Counted from the stretch's first letter, positions 1 through 8,927 are shown. The stretch is 15,636 bases of DNA from Flavobacteriaceae bacterium UBA2765 (GCA_002352665.1 DEIV01000139.1:1-15636), one strand, 5' to 3'. Notes: generated by a model not told the origin, from the sequence alone. Numbers and translations: made by a program.

Positions 1-569
1 CCAATAATTTTAAAGTTAATGCCTGATATTTGAATATATTCATGCAATGTTTCTAAACACTCCATTAAATGTTAAAATTGTAAGCTATCATAGCAAGGAG
101 CGACTTTGTTGTTCGTTTTCATGTCATTAGCATTCAAAAAACGTCCTGAAAGCATTTTTTGATTTTCAATTTGCTGATGATCTGGGGTTACTCCTTGTAC
201 ACCATAGGCTCCTGATTCATTTTTGTAATTCACTGAAGCACCCCTAACTCTTAATCGATCGGAGCTAAATTCTAACTGATCACTATAAAGAGAAGTGATG
301 TGATTGTAATTTGAATTATTCATTTCAATACGCCTACCAGGATTTAAGCCATTATATTCTTTGGTCGTTACTTGAGTCCATACTGTAACAATATTAGTGG
401 CATCGCCCTCAAATTCTTTACGGATACCGTTTTGCATTCCTTGTCCAAAACCCAATAGAATAACCAAAATGAAAATGCCTGAAGCCACGGACAGCCCCGT
501 GAGAAATGTACGTAATTTGTTTTTACGTATGGTATCAAAAATTTCTTGCCAACGATCAATATCGAACAT
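1..569 (-). pseudogene. FtsX/MacB-type ABC transporter permease, interrupted by an in-frame stop and cut by the window edge
   Basis: The minus-strand frame opens with ATG at 569 and encodes the amino end of a permease of the lipoprotein/macrolide-export class. It has a cytoplasmic lead with RKNKLRTFLTGLSVASG (about residues 15-31), one membrane segment (about 23-43) and the start of the periplasmic MacB_PCD domain (GMQNGIRKEFEGDATNIVTV, then SGRFLNANDMKTNNKVA). After 165 codons a TAA at 72-74 stops it, while family members run to about 400 residues. Beyond the stop the same frame stays open to the edge and reads YIQISGINFKIIG, which looks like the next conserved stretch of this domain. The distance from NNKVA is what I would expect from memory of homologues. 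I therefore see one broken gene rather than a short real one. The 20 codons around the stop look poorly conserved, so paired frameshifts or a sequencing error are also possible. No partner ATPase gene lies in the window. Confidence 0.6.
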
Positions 570-713
570 TATTTATAGTTTTCTTAATATTTGTCAATTG
601 GGTATTAATACTAAACTACCTTTCTAATAGACGCTTAAAAGTATGGGTTTGTTACAGGAAAAACTAAAAAATAAAAAAGATTGGTTAAATTAGTATAAAG
701 TATGAGTAAATTT

Positions 714-742
714 CATAAAAAAAGCCCGTGGAAGCGGGCTTT
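714..742 (-). terminator. Rho-independent terminator of leuAB
   Basis: Read on the minus strand, AAAGCCCG (742-735) pairs perfectly with CGGGCTTT (728-721) around the six-base loop CTTCCA, and a run of T continues to 717. It lies 20 bases past the leuB stop. This is a textbook intrinsic terminator. On the plus strand the stem is preceded by the A run and has only three T after it, so it acts mainly on leuAB transcription. Confidence 0.9.
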
Positions 743-761
743 AGTATGAACAAAATTGAAA

Positions 762-1877
762 TTATATAATAGTTGATTGTCCTATATGGATATTGTGATA
801 ATTGATATTCGAATCTTCAGGGTATTGGATAAAATCTGTAATAAAGTCACCAACTTTTGAGGTGGTAAATTGGGAATTGCTATTAATATCAGAGGTTGAT
901 ATTTGTAATTCTAAAGATTTTTCAACCGCTTTATTGATCAAAGCTGATTCTTCAAATAAATCAAAATGCTCTAATAGCATTGCTGCAGATAATATGGCAG
1001 CAATAGGGTTGGCAATTCCTTTGCCGGTAGCTTGCGGGTAAGAGCCGTGAATAGGCTCAAAAACAGCATATTTTTCACCAACAGAAGCAGAGGCTAATAA
1101 ACCTATGGATCCACCAATAACACTAGCTTCATCAGAAATAATATCTCCAAATAAATTACTTGTTAAGATAACATCAAACTGTTTAGGGTTTAATATAATT
1201 TGCATGGCCGCATTATCTACAAATAGAAAGTCTAGTTGAACATCTGCGTATTTCTTGGCAATTTTAGTAACTACTTTACGCCATAATCTAGAAGACTCAA
1301 GTACATTGGCTTTGTCTACTAATGTCAATTTTTTTCTTCTATTTTGAGCTGCTTTAAATGCCGCATGAGCAATACGTTCTATTTCAAATTCATGATATTC
1401 ACATAAATCAGAAGCCGTTTTTCCGTCCTTACTTATTTTTTTTTCACCAAAATAAATACCTCCTGTAAGTTCTCGGTAAATAGTCATATCAGCTCCTTCT
1501 ATAATCTCCTTTTTTAAAGGTGATTTTTCTAATAATTCTTTGTAGGCTTTTACCGGACGTATATTTGTATATAGTCCTAGATCTTTTCGCATTTTTAACA
1601 AACCTTGTTCGGGTCTAACTTTTGCAGAAGGATCATTATCATATTTAGGATCGCCAATTGCTCCAAATAATACAGCGTCAGTATTCAAACAAAGATCTAA
1701 TGTTTTTTGAGGAAAAGGCTCTCCTGTTTTATCAATTGCCACAGCACCAACCAATTCTTCTTTAAAAATAAAAGTATGGTCAAATTGATGTGCTATAGCT
1801 TCTAACACTTTCTTTGCTTCTTTAGTTACTTCGGGGCCTATACCATCTCCTGGTAAAACGGCAATATTTAGTTTCAT
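762..1877 (-). CDS. leuB: 3-isopropylmalate dehydrogenase (LeuB)
   Basis: Cytoplasmic enzyme of leucine synthesis. It oxidises and decarboxylates 3-isopropylmalate with NAD+ to 2-oxoisocaproate. The 371-residue protein starts with the family's MKLNIAVLPGDGIGPEV. Substrate-binding arginines are visible at R97 (MRKDL), R107 (NIRP) and R135 (IYRELTGGIYFG), with Y142 in the same motif. The catalytic lysine is K189 (VDKANVLE). The metal-binding aspartates are D221 (FVDN), D245 (LFGD) and D249 (ISDE). The NAD-binding loop is EPIHGSYPQATGKGIANP (274-291). The IYREL..GIYFG and VDKANVLE motifs mark LeuB rather than isocitrate dehydrogenase. After the usual end (KVGDFITDFI, about 350) there are about 20 extra residues of unknown role. 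It follows leuA by 13 bases and ends at a strong terminator, so the two form one transcript. Confidence 0.96.
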   Translation of the reverse strand: MKLNIAVLPGDGIGPEVTKEAKKVLEAIAHQFDHTFIFKEELVGAVAIDKTGEPFPQKTLDLCLNTDAVLFGAIGDPKYDNDPSAKVRPEQGLLKMRKDLGLYTNIRPVKAYKELLEKSPLKKEIIEGADMTIYRELTGGIYFGEKKISKDGKTASDLCEYHEFEIERIAHAAFKAAQNRRKKLTLVDKANVLESSRLWRKVVTKIAKKYADVQLDFLFVDNAAMQIILNPKQFDVILTSNLFGDIISDEASVIGGSIGLLASASVGEKYAVFEPIHGSYPQATGKGIANPIAAILSAAMLLEHFDLFEESALINKAVEKSLELQISTSDINSNSQFTTSKVGDFITDFIQYPEDSNINYHNIHIGQSTII

Positions 1878-1890
1878 TTTTTTCTTTTTA

Positions 1891-3063
1891 TTAAGCTGGA
1901 ATAGAATAATTTATTGTACTTGTTCTTATAATTTCATGAATATCATCATTGTCAATTTCTTTCTTTTTATCTGCAAAATTTAAAAATAGGGCATAGATCT
2001 CATCCAATTGAATTTTAGTCAAGTCATAACCAATTTTTTTGGCTCTAAAAGCTAGAGCGGCCCTTCCACTTCTTGCAGTTAAAACTATGGCAGAATCAGT
2101 TACGCCCACCTCTTTAGGGTCAATAATTTCATAAGTTTCTCTATTTTTTATCATACCATCTTGGTGGATACCCGAGCTATGGGCAAATGCATTTGCACCT
2201 ACAATAGCTTTGTTAGGTTGTACATAGATACCCATATTATCTATTACCATTTGACTGGTATCATAGAGCAATTGGGTGTTGATTCCAGTATCTAGATTCA
2301 AAGTAGGATGTTGTTTTAAGATCATTACCACTTCTTCTAATGCCGTATTTCCTGCTCTTTCTCCAATTCCATTAATGGTACATTCAATTTGTCTGGCACC
2401 CTGAATTACTCCGGCGATAGAATTGGCTGTTGCCAAACCCAGATCATTATGGCAGTGACAAGATAATATGGCTTTATCTATTCCTTTTACATTTTCTTTT
2501 AGGTATTTCATTTTGGCACCATACTCTTCAGGTAAACAATAACCCGTGGTATCGGGAATATTTAATACGGTAGCCCCAGCTTTAATTACAGCTTCGCAAA
2601 CGCGAGCTAAGTATTCATTATCAGTTCTACCAGCATCTTCAGCATAAAATTCTACATCTTCAACAAAAGACTTAGCATAAGTAACGGCTCCAACAGCACG
2701 ATCTAAAATCTGCTCTCTTGTTGCATTAAATTTAAATTTAATATGAGAATCAGAAGTGCCAATACCGGTATGAATTCTCGGTTTTTTAGCATACTTTAAA
2801 GCTTGAGCAGCAACTTCAATATCTTTTTTTACAGATCTTGTCAATCCGCAAACAGTAGCATTTTTAACAATTTTTGAAATTTCTTCAACCGACTTAAAAT
2901 CACCCGGACTAGAAATTGGAAATCCTGCTTCAATAATGTCCACACCCAATTCATCTAACCTTTCTGCAATAATTAATTTTTGTGTTGTATTTAGCTTGCA
3001 GCCAGGCACTTGCTCTCCATCTCGTAGGGTAGTATCAAAAATTTGGACTATATCTTTGCTCAT
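1891..3063 (-). CDS. leuA: 2-isopropylmalate synthase (LeuA), short form
   Basis: First committed step of leucine synthesis: acetyl-CoA plus 2-oxoisovalerate to 2-isopropylmalate. The 390-residue protein is a TIM-barrel of the HMGL-like family. Visible motifs are FDTTLRDGEQ (9-18, metal ligand D10), AGFPISSPGD (46-55), SCHCHNDLG (201-209, metal ligands H203 and H205) and NGIGERAGN (231-239, N239). The longer family members have a carboxy-terminal dimer domain of about 130 residues that binds leucine as feedback inhibitor. This protein ends before it, as Bacteroidota LeuA proteins commonly do. Feedback control at this enzyme would then need another mechanism. Homocitrate or citramalate synthase is possible for this fold, but the immediate leuB neighbour favours LeuA. 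The gene is divergent from the 515-residue gene across 149 bases. A weak match to TAnnTTTG (TATATTTC, 3132-3125) lies there, without a good upstream box. Confidence 0.94.
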   Translation of the reverse strand: MSKDIVQIFDTTLRDGEQVPGCKLNTTQKLIIAERLDELGVDIIEAGFPISSPGDFKSVEEISKIVKNATVCGLTRSVKKDIEVAAQALKYAKKPRIHTGIGTSDSHIKFKFNATREQILDRAVGAVTYAKSFVEDVEFYAEDAGRTDNEYLARVCEAVIKAGATVLNIPDTTGYCLPEEYGAKMKYLKENVKGIDKAILSCHCHNDLGLATANSIAGVIQGARQIECTINGIGERAGNTALEEVVMILKQHPTLNLDTGINTQLLYDTSQMVIDNMGIYVQPNKAIVGANAFAHSSGIHQDGMIKNRETYEIIDPKEVGVTDSAIVLTARSGRAALAFRAKKIGYDLTKIQLDEIYALFLNFADKKKEIDNDDIHEIIRTSTINYSIPA

Positions 3064-3212
3064 TATTTAAGAATATATTTCTTTATTAAGAAACGAATTT
3101 ATATTTTGCTATGCTTTTTAAAGCGAAATATAATGTATTTTTACAATGCTTAACCTAAATATTGATTATTTAACAATCTGATAATTAATTATTTAAATCT
3201 TTATTTGTTACA

Positions 3213-4760
3213 ATGACTAGCCAACAAAAAGATAATTTATTTGTTTTAGTAAAATCGCTATCTAAATCTGAGAAAAGACAATTCAAACTATATGTTGGCA
3301 GATTGGGTGGTAATACCGATTCTAAATTCTTGGCCTTATTTAATTTACTGGATAAATTGAATACTTATGATGAAAAATCTATACTAAAAAGTGGCATCGT
3401 TAAAAAGGCCCAATTATCTAATTTAAAGGCACATTTATACAAGCAAATTTTAATTAGTTTAAGATTGAATCCGCTACATCAAAATACAAGGGCTCAAATT
3501 AGAGAGCAACTTGATTTCGCCACGATTTTATATCATAAAGGACTGTATAAACAAAGTTTAAAAATTTTAGATAAAGCAAAAAATACGGCAATAGACAATG
3601 AAGAAAAAATACTAGCCTATGAAATAGTAGAATTAGAAAAGGTAATAGAATCTCAATATATTACCAGAAGTATTAGTAATAGGGCTGATGAGTTGACAGA
3701 ACAGGCAAAACAGTTAAGTATTCAAAATACAATAACAAGTAAATTATCAAATTTATCATTACAACTGTACGGAATATTATTAAAGACCGGTTATGCAAAA
3801 AACGACAAGGAGTATCAAAAAATAACCAAATATTTTAATGATAGAATGCCTGATTTTAAGCTTTCAGAATTGGGTTTTCGTGAAAAACTGTGGTTGTATA
3901 AATCTCATTTATGGTATAGTTTTTTGGTACAAGATTTTTTAACCTGTTATAAATATGCCACCAAATGGGTTGATATGTTTCTTCAAAATGAAGACATGAT
4001 AAGTTTAAATCCTGTTTTTTTCCTTAAAGGATATAATTATTTGTTGGAATCTCTTTTTTATATAAAATACCATACGCAATTTAAATTGGCATTGAGTAGA
4101 TTTGAAGATACAATTAACAATAGTAAACTGCTACCTAATGAAGATAATGTAAATGCCCTTTGCTTTTTATATCTCTACAATAATAAACTGAATTTGCATT
4201 TTTTAGAGGGTACCTTTAAAGAAGGTTTGCCTTTGGTTAATGAAATTTTATTGAAGATAAAAGAATATCAAGATAGGATTGATCACCACCATATAATGGT
4301 GTTCTATTATAAAATTGCCAGTTTATATTTTGGTGCCGGAAACAGTAAAAAGTGCATAGAATATTTAGATAAGATCATCAATAATAAATCATTAGAAATG
4401 CGTGAGGATTTATTGTGTTTTTCCAGAATACTGAATTTATTTGCACATTATGAAGCTGGTTTAGATTATCATTTAGAAGTTCAAATTAAAAACACTTATA
4501 AGTTTTTAATAAAAATGAATGAGCTCAATGAGGTACAAAAGGAAATGATTAAATTTTTAAAGACTATTGGCGATGTATACCCCAGTGAGTTTAAAAAGGA
4601 GTTTATAAAATTACATACCACGCTAAAACAATACGAAAATGATCCTTATGAACGCAGGGCCTTTTTATATTTAGATATTTTGTCTTGGTTAGAAAGTAAA
4701 ATAGAAAATAAACCTATTGATCAAATTATTCAAGAAAAATTTAAGCTGTTGAAACGGTAG
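3213..4760 (+). CDS. Conserved flavobacterial helical-repeat protein, function unknown
   Basis: A 515-residue soluble protein with no signal peptide and no membrane segment. The first 60 residues (NLFVLVKSLSKSEKRQFKLY, then RLGGNTDSKFLALFNLLDKL) are highly charged and helical. From about residue 95 onward the sequence is a chain of amphipathic helix pairs of TPR/SEL1 character, for example LYHKGLYKQSLKILDKAKN (about 111-129), ASLYFGAGNSKKCIEYLDKI (about 369-388) and the segment around LFAHYEAGLDYH. I cannot assign a function. I recall similar proteins annotated as hypothetical next to leucine genes in flavobacteria, but cannot check that here. The start is the first ATG after in-frame stops. 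It has no Shine-Dalgarno sequence but sits behind an AT-rich leader, as is usual in this phylum. It is transcribed away from leuA and is followed after 99 bases by a small membrane-protein gene on the same strand. Confidence 0.85.
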   Translation: MTSQQKDNLFVLVKSLSKSEKRQFKLYVGRLGGNTDSKFLALFNLLDKLNTYDEKSILKSGIVKKAQLSNLKAHLYKQILISLRLNPLHQNTRAQIREQLDFATILYHKGLYKQSLKILDKAKNTAIDNEEKILAYEIVELEKVIESQYITRSISNRADELTEQAKQLSIQNTITSKLSNLSLQLYGILLKTGYAKNDKEYQKITKYFNDRMPDFKLSELGFREKLWLYKSHLWYSFLVQDFLTCYKYATKWVDMFLQNEDMISLNPVFFLKGYNYLLESLFYIKYHTQFKLALSRFEDTINNSKLLPNEDNVNALCFLYLYNNKLNLHFLEGTFKEGLPLVNEILLKIKEYQDRIDHHHIMVFYYKIASLYFGAGNSKKCIEYLDKIINNKSLEMREDLLCFSRILNLFAHYEAGLDYHLEVQIKNTYKFLIKMNELNEVQKEMIKFLKTIGDVYPSEFKKEFIKLHTTLKQYENDPYERRAFLYLDILSWLESKIENKPIDQIIQEKFKLLKR

Positions 4761-4813
4761 ATTTTTTGCAAGCGGTTTTTAATTGGTAATCTTATTGTTT
4801 CAATGATTTTGGC

Positions 4814-4847
4814 TTTGAATTGATGTCAAACTAACAACGTAACTTTA
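4814..4847 (+). promoter_or_regulatory. Candidate Bacteroidota-type promoter for the 97-residue membrane protein
   Basis: TTTG at 4814-4817 and TAACTTTA at 4840-4847 (consensus TAnnTTTG with one mismatch) are separated by 22 bases. That is close to the usual spacing of the -33 and -7 boxes in this phylum. The start codon follows 12 bases later, so the leader would be very short. This is motif matching only. Confidence 0.35.
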
Positions 4848-4859
4848 AATTTTATTTAT

Positions 4860-5153
4860 ATGTATATTTTTAAATTAATATTTCAATTTATTATCATTAT
4901 TGCTGCTCTAAGAACTGTTTTAGGAAAAAAACCTTTTAACAAAGTAGGTAGAGCTATTATTTATTCCAAACAGTTAAAGTACTTTCAGTATGTAATGATT
5001 GTTTTCCTTACTATTTTGGGTTTAACGTTTGGTTTCTTAGGAGGAACTGAAAAAGTGTTGCAAGGAGAAGTCTTATTGGGAATTTCAGTTTTTATGCTAA
5101 TGACAATTGCAACATTAATTTTTGCATTTGTACATTATAAATTGGAGCAATAA
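4860..5153 (+). CDS. Small integral membrane protein, function unknown
   Basis: A 97-residue protein dominated by three predicted membrane helices: about 3-19 (IFKLIFQFIIIIAALRT), 43-61 (QYVMIVFLTILGLTFGFLG) and 71-92 (VLLGISVFMLMTIATLIFAF). A basic loop (KKPFNKVGRAIIYSKQLK, about 23-40) lies between the first two helices. The positive charge suggests that loop faces the cytoplasm. No catalytic or binding motif is visible and I do not recognise a family. The start is the only ATG near the front and gives a full first helix. Its neighbour upstream is on the same strand, but a candidate promoter lies between them, so it may be transcribed alone. The opposing RiPP operon ends 223 bases downstream. 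Confidence 0.7.
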   Translation: MYIFKLIFQFIIIIAALRTVLGKKPFNKVGRAIIYSKQLKYFQYVMIVFLTILGLTFGFLGGTEKVLQGEVLLGISVFMLMTIATLIFAFVHYKLEQ

Positions 5154-5212
5154 TTGAGCTTCAAATTATATGCAGATTATCAATTAATGTGAATAATGGT
5201 TAGGGAATTTAT

Positions 5213-5343
5213 GTCAGTTTGAGTTCCGTTACGCCAAAGGCGAATGGTGTGTCGAAAAAAAAGTTAAATTTCTTCATGAACAACTTCTTGATGCTATCAG
5301 TCAGGGGCTGATTGCTACTGTGTATTTTTTTATTGGAGCCTTG
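5213..5343. repeat. Candidate dispersed intergenic repeat with hairpin
   Basis: The stretch begins GTCAGTTTGAG and contains CCGTT-A-CGCC / AAA / GGCG-AATGG (5226-5247), a nine-pair stem with one bulged A, followed by TGTGTCGAAA. From memory, flavobacterial genomes carry many intergenic copies of a sequence beginning GTCAGTTCGAG and ending near TATCGAGAA, and this looks like a diverged relative. One plus-strand frame stays open from 5197 to 5343 and reads protein-like (FLHEQLLDAISQGLIATVYF), but it has no usable start codon. It may be a translated repeat or a gene remnant. Confidence 0.4.
5293..5331 (+). terminator. Weak terminator candidate between the converging transcripts
   Basis: GCTATCAG (5293-5300) pairs with CTGATTGC (5308-5315) with one T-T mismatch around a seven-base loop. 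Seven T (5325-5331) follow after a nine-base spacer, which is long for an intrinsic terminator. In the other direction the RiPP operon could end on AGAAGTT (5288-5282) pairing with AACTTTT, followed by the rest of a T8 run (complement of 5262-5255). That stem is weak and AT-rich. Neither is convincing alone. Confidence 0.25.
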
Positions 5344-5376
5344 GGGTGAAGCCAGAACTATTTATCATTATTCACG

Positions 5377-6684
5377 TTAATTACGCTTTAATATATTTCT
5401 AAACTGATAAAAGAAGCGATCAATTAAACGTAAATCTTCCGTAATAATTTCTGCAATGCCTCGCATTTCTTGTTTAAAAACAATTTCCTTGTTATAGGAG
5501 GTAATTAATTCTTTGGGTAAACTCACATCTACCAAATAAAATCCATCTTTATCAGGAATTAATGAAATGTTTTTGACTGTACCTGTTAGCATTCCAAATT
5601 CTGTTTCCGGATAATTTTGTAATTTGATATTAACTTTTTGTCCAATCTTAATTTTACCTGAGTTTTGAGATGGCGCTTTTAGTTTGGCAATAAATTCATC
5701 GTTATCTGTTGGAATAATGGTAAAAACCAAATCTCCTTGATTTACGGTTTGATTCTTATTCCAAATATTTAGAAATGAAACTTTGCCTTCTATATCTGAT
5801 TGCAATACATATTGTAATTCCCAATCTTTAATACTTTTCTTTAATTGATTAAAGGATTGAATCACATTTTTTAACAAAATCATTTCTTCTTTAGTTCTGC
5901 TAATTTCTGTATCTTTTGAAGTTCTATGAGCATTACTAATAGATTCTCTCAATTGAGAAACATTAGAACTCATCATTTTAAAATTTCGCTCTGCTTGTAA
6001 ATATTCCAATTGTTTGTTTTCATATTCTTGTGCAGAAATAACACCCTTTTCAAATAAGGTCTTATATCTTTCTATATCTTTATTCTTAAAATTAAGCTCA
6101 GAGTTTTGCAATTCTTTTTGTGATTTCAGATTTGCCAAACGCCTTCTCAATTCTGTTGATGTTATTCTATTGGCCATGGCCTCATTAGAAAACGGTTGCA
6201 ATTCTTTATTTAATACATACTGTATATAATTATTTTCAAATAAGGTAAAATCAGGTTCAATATCACCTAAAAATAATATAGGAAGACTATCCATAGGGAA
6301 ACTAAAATATTTATTATTGACTTTTATAGTATCCAGTATAGATTTTAGTTTGAATACATCATTATAATTTGCAGTATTTTCTATAATTCCCAATGACGTA
6401 TTTGATTTAATTTGCTCGTTATTTTTCACTAAAATAACATCTAACTTACCTGTTATCTTAGCATATTCTTTTTGTGGAGGAATCTGTGTTGTTACAATAG
6501 TTTCGGCTGCAATAATGTCAGGATATTTTACAAACCATGAAATTCCTAGTAATAGTAGTATTAGTAATAGAAACAAAACACTTCCCCATCGTATCATCCA
6601 ATTTGGTACTTTGGTGAGGATTTCTTGCACGTCTTCACTACGCAATTCTATTTCTTCTATATGTTTATTTTTAATATCTGGCAT
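5377..6684 (-). CDS. HlyD-family membrane-fusion (periplasmic adaptor) protein of the peptide exporter
   Basis: A 435-residue adaptor for the type I secretion exporter encoded just upstream. It has a short cytoplasmic tail (1-32), one membrane anchor (about 33-52, GSVLFLLLILLLLGISWFVK) and a beta-rich lipoyl-like half (about 70-105). A long charged coiled coil follows (about 172-290, RRLANLKSQKELQNSELNFK onward). The second lipoyl half and barrel come after it (about 291-415, VLQSDIEGKVSFLN, then VNQGDLVFTIIPTD and IKIGQKVNIKL). This layout is standard for HlyD-type proteins that pair with C39-peptidase ABC exporters. The start ATG overlaps the exporter's stop (TAATG), which implies translational coupling and a fixed partnership. 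It would span the periplasm to a TolC-like outer-membrane channel, which is not in this window. It is the last gene of the RiPP operon. Confidence 0.92.
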   Translation of the reverse strand: MPDIKNKHIEEIELRSEDVQEILTKVPNWMIRWGSVLFLLLILLLLGISWFVKYPDIIAAETIVTTQIPPQKEYAKITGKLDVILVKNNEQIKSNTSLGIIENTANYNDVFKLKSILDTIKVNNKYFSFPMDSLPILFLGDIEPDFTLFENNYIQYVLNKELQPFSNEAMANRITSTELRRRLANLKSQKELQNSELNFKNKDIERYKTLFEKGVISAQEYENKQLEYLQAERNFKMMSSNVSQLRESISNAHRTSKDTEISRTKEEMILLKNVIQSFNQLKKSIKDWELQYVLQSDIEGKVSFLNIWNKNQTVNQGDLVFTIIPTDNDEFIAKLKAPSQNSGKIKIGQKVNIKLQNYPETEFGMLTGTVKNISLIPDKDGFYLVDVSLPKELITSYNKEIVFKQEMRGIAEIITEDLRLIDRFFYQFRNILKRN

Positions 6685-8924
6685 TAGCTCCCTAATTCTA
6701 ATTGATTTTTAACCAAATGATAGTAATTCCTTTTTTGCTTAATTAATTCCTGATGATTTCCTACTTCGACTATTTTACCTTTATCCAATACTACTATTTG
6801 GTGTGCGTTTTTTACGGTACTCAATCTATGAGCAATTACGAGTACAGTTTTATTTTTGAAAAAGATATTTAACTTTTCCATGATTGTTTTTTCATTATTG
6901 GCGTCTAAGGCACTTGTGGCTTCATCAAAAAATAAGAAATTTGGATTCTTATATACAGCTCTGGCTATTAATAAGCGTTGTTTTTGTCCTGTACTAAGCC
7001 CTATGCCTTCCATACCTATTTTTGTATTGTATGATAATGGTAGGCTTTCTATAAACTCTTGAATATTTGCGACATCTACAGCATGTGCTAATTTTTTCTT
7101 GTCTACATAATCTACCCCTACGGCAATATTATTTGCTATACTGTCATTAAAAATATAGCCTTCTTGAATTACTACACCACATTCCTTTCGCCAAGTTTTT
7201 TGAGATACGTTTTTAAGGTCATAATTTCCTAGTTTTATTTGTCCGTTATTGGGTTCATAAAACTTGAGTAATAATTTCATTAATGTTGTTTTACCACTTC
7301 CACTTACGCCAACAATAGCGGTAATTTTATTTGCAGGTAAATTAACATCTAATTCTTTTAATACTTCTACATCTGAACCTATATAGCGAAAGGAAACTTT
7401 TTCTAAGCTAATATCCAGTTCCTTTGATAAATCTGTAATTTTATCTTGGTCTTGTTGTTCTTCATCTTCTTTGTTGTGGATCTCAGAAAGTCTTTCGAGT
7501 GATATTTTAGCATCTTGAACTTCTCTAATAAAACTAATCAATTGAGCTATTGGAGAGTTTAGTTGACCTACAATATATGAAATTGCCAACATCATACCCA
7601 AGGTAATATTCCCATCTATAACTAATTTTGCAGACAATATACTAATCAATATATTTTTAACCTCGTTGATAAAGTTAGATCCCACACTTTGGTATTGTTC
7701 TAAGGCTAAACCTTCTATGGATACTTTAAACAATCTGGCCTGTAAAAATTCCCAAGACCAACGTTTTTGTTTTTCCGCATTATGCAGTTTTATTTCTTGC
7801 ATGCCATTAATCAATTCTATCACCTTGCTTTGTTCTTGACTGACTTGCGAAAAACGTTTATAATCTAAATCTCTGCGTTTCTTTAAAAAGAGTAGTATCC
7901 ATCCAAAATAGAGTAAGCTACCTATAATAAAAATACTAAAAATTTGTAAGCTATAATATCCTAGCACTATAGTAAAGATTACCAAATTTACCATTGAAAA
8001 CAATACACTTAAACTAGAAGTAGTTAAAATACTTTCAATACGCTTATGGTCATTAATACGTTGTAAAATATCTCCTGTCATTCTTGTGTCAAAAAAAGCA
8101 ATAGGTAAGTTCATAAGTTTTATAAAAAAATCTGACACTAATGAAATATTAATACGCGTACTTAAATGTAATAATATCCAACTCCGTATTACTTCTATAG
8201 CTGTTCTACCAAAGAACAAAGCTAATTGAGCAAACAGGATTAAATAAATAAAATGTATGTCTTGGTTCTTTATACCAACATCTACAACACTTTGGGTTAG
8301 AAACGGAAAAATTAATTGTAATAAACTGGCTGCTAATAAGCCAATAATCAATTGCCATAAAAAGGACTTATATTTAAAAACATACTTACTCAAAAAAGAA
8401 AATCTGAAACTCTTGTTTTTATCAAAGTCAGGATTTGTCTGCTCTTCATAAAACTTTGGTGTAGTTTCTAATAATAAAGCAATGCCTTCTTCGGTTTCAT
8501 CTGTGGCATTACCACCTATCCAGTGTTTTAAAAATTCCTCTTGGGTATATTTTAATAGACCATGTGCCGGATCTGAAATATAAAATGTAAAAGACTTTTT
8601 TGACTTTTTTCCCTTGGAGAAGATGAAAGATGAGTCTTTTATTTTGTGTAAAACTACATAATGGTTTTTATTCCAATGTAAAATACATGGTAGTGGAGCT
8701 TCTAATAAATCATTTAATTTAATCTTTACGCCTAAACTTCTAAAACCAATTTTTTCTGCTGCATTACTAATACCAAATAAACTACTACCTTCTCTTGTTG
8801 TTTCACTTAACTTACGAAATTCTTGTATAGCAATACTTCTATTATAATACTTAGTGATTATTTTTAAGCAGGAAGGTCCACAATCTTTATTGTCTAATTG
8901 TTTGTAATATGGAAATTTTCTCAA
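6684..8924 (-). CDS. Peptidase-containing ABC transporter (C39 protease, membrane domain, ATPase)
   Basis: A 746-residue single-chain exporter that cuts the double-glycine leader and moves the peptide across the inner membrane. Residues 1-150 are a C39 protease with oxyanion Q9, catalytic C15 (DCGPSC, 14-19), H88 (NHYVVLH) and D118 (SDPAHG). Residues about 185-470 are the transmembrane domain, with helices near 189-211, 224-243, 305-323, 327-346 and 425-450. The nucleotide-binding domain has Walker A GVSGSGKTT (539-547), a Q-loop at Q587, signature LSTGQKQR (643-650), Walker B FLFFDEAT (663-670) and H699. All catalytic residues are present, so it should be active. The start is TTG at 8924, because no ATG occurs before codon 271 and the C39 motif needs the amino end. 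It lies in the same frame as, and two codons past, the preceding gene's TAG stop. Confidence 0.95.
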   Translation of the reverse strand: MRKFPYYKQLDNKDCGPSCLKIITKYYNRSIAIQEFRKLSETTREGSSLFGISNAAEKIGFRSLGVKIKLNDLLEAPLPCILHWNKNHYVVLHKIKDSSFIFSKGKKSKKSFTFYISDPAHGLLKYTQEEFLKHWIGGNATDETEEGIALLLETTPKFYEEQTNPDFDKNKSFRFSFLSKYVFKYKSFLWQLIIGLLAASLLQLIFPFLTQSVVDVGIKNQDIHFIYLILFAQLALFFGRTAIEVIRSWILLHLSTRINISLVSDFFIKLMNLPIAFFDTRMTGDILQRINDHKRIESILTTSSLSVLFSMVNLVIFTIVLGYYSLQIFSIFIIGSLLYFGWILLFLKKRRDLDYKRFSQVSQEQSKVIELINGMQEIKLHNAEKQKRWSWEFLQARLFKVSIEGLALEQYQSVGSNFINEVKNILISILSAKLVIDGNITLGMMLAISYIVGQLNSPIAQLISFIREVQDAKISLERLSEIHNKEDEEQQDQDKITDLSKELDISLEKVSFRYIGSDVEVLKELDVNLPANKITAIVGVSGSGKTTLMKLLLKFYEPNNGQIKLGNYDLKNVSQKTWRKECGVVIQEGYIFNDSIANNIAVGVDYVDKKKLAHAVDVANIQEFIESLPLSYNTKIGMEGIGLSTGQKQRLLIARAVYKNPNFLFFDEATSALDANNEKTIMEKLNIFFKNKTVLVIAHRLSTVKNAHQIVVLDKGKIVEVGNHQELIKQKRNYYHLVKNQLELGS

Positions 8925-8927
8925 ACC

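Noticed and set aside
368..559. Second minus-strand frame of 63 codons inside the permease
   Set aside because: A shadow of the permease frame. The permease frame has clear domain motifs.
1891..3063. Citramalate or homocitrate synthase
   Set aside because: The fold allows it, but the adjoining leuB in one operon makes 2-isopropylmalate synthase the better call.
8257..8451. Plus-strand frame inside the exporter, and similar plus-strand frames at 802, 6014, 6515, 6856 and 15209
   Set aside because: All lie opposite well-supported genes and have no recognisable product.
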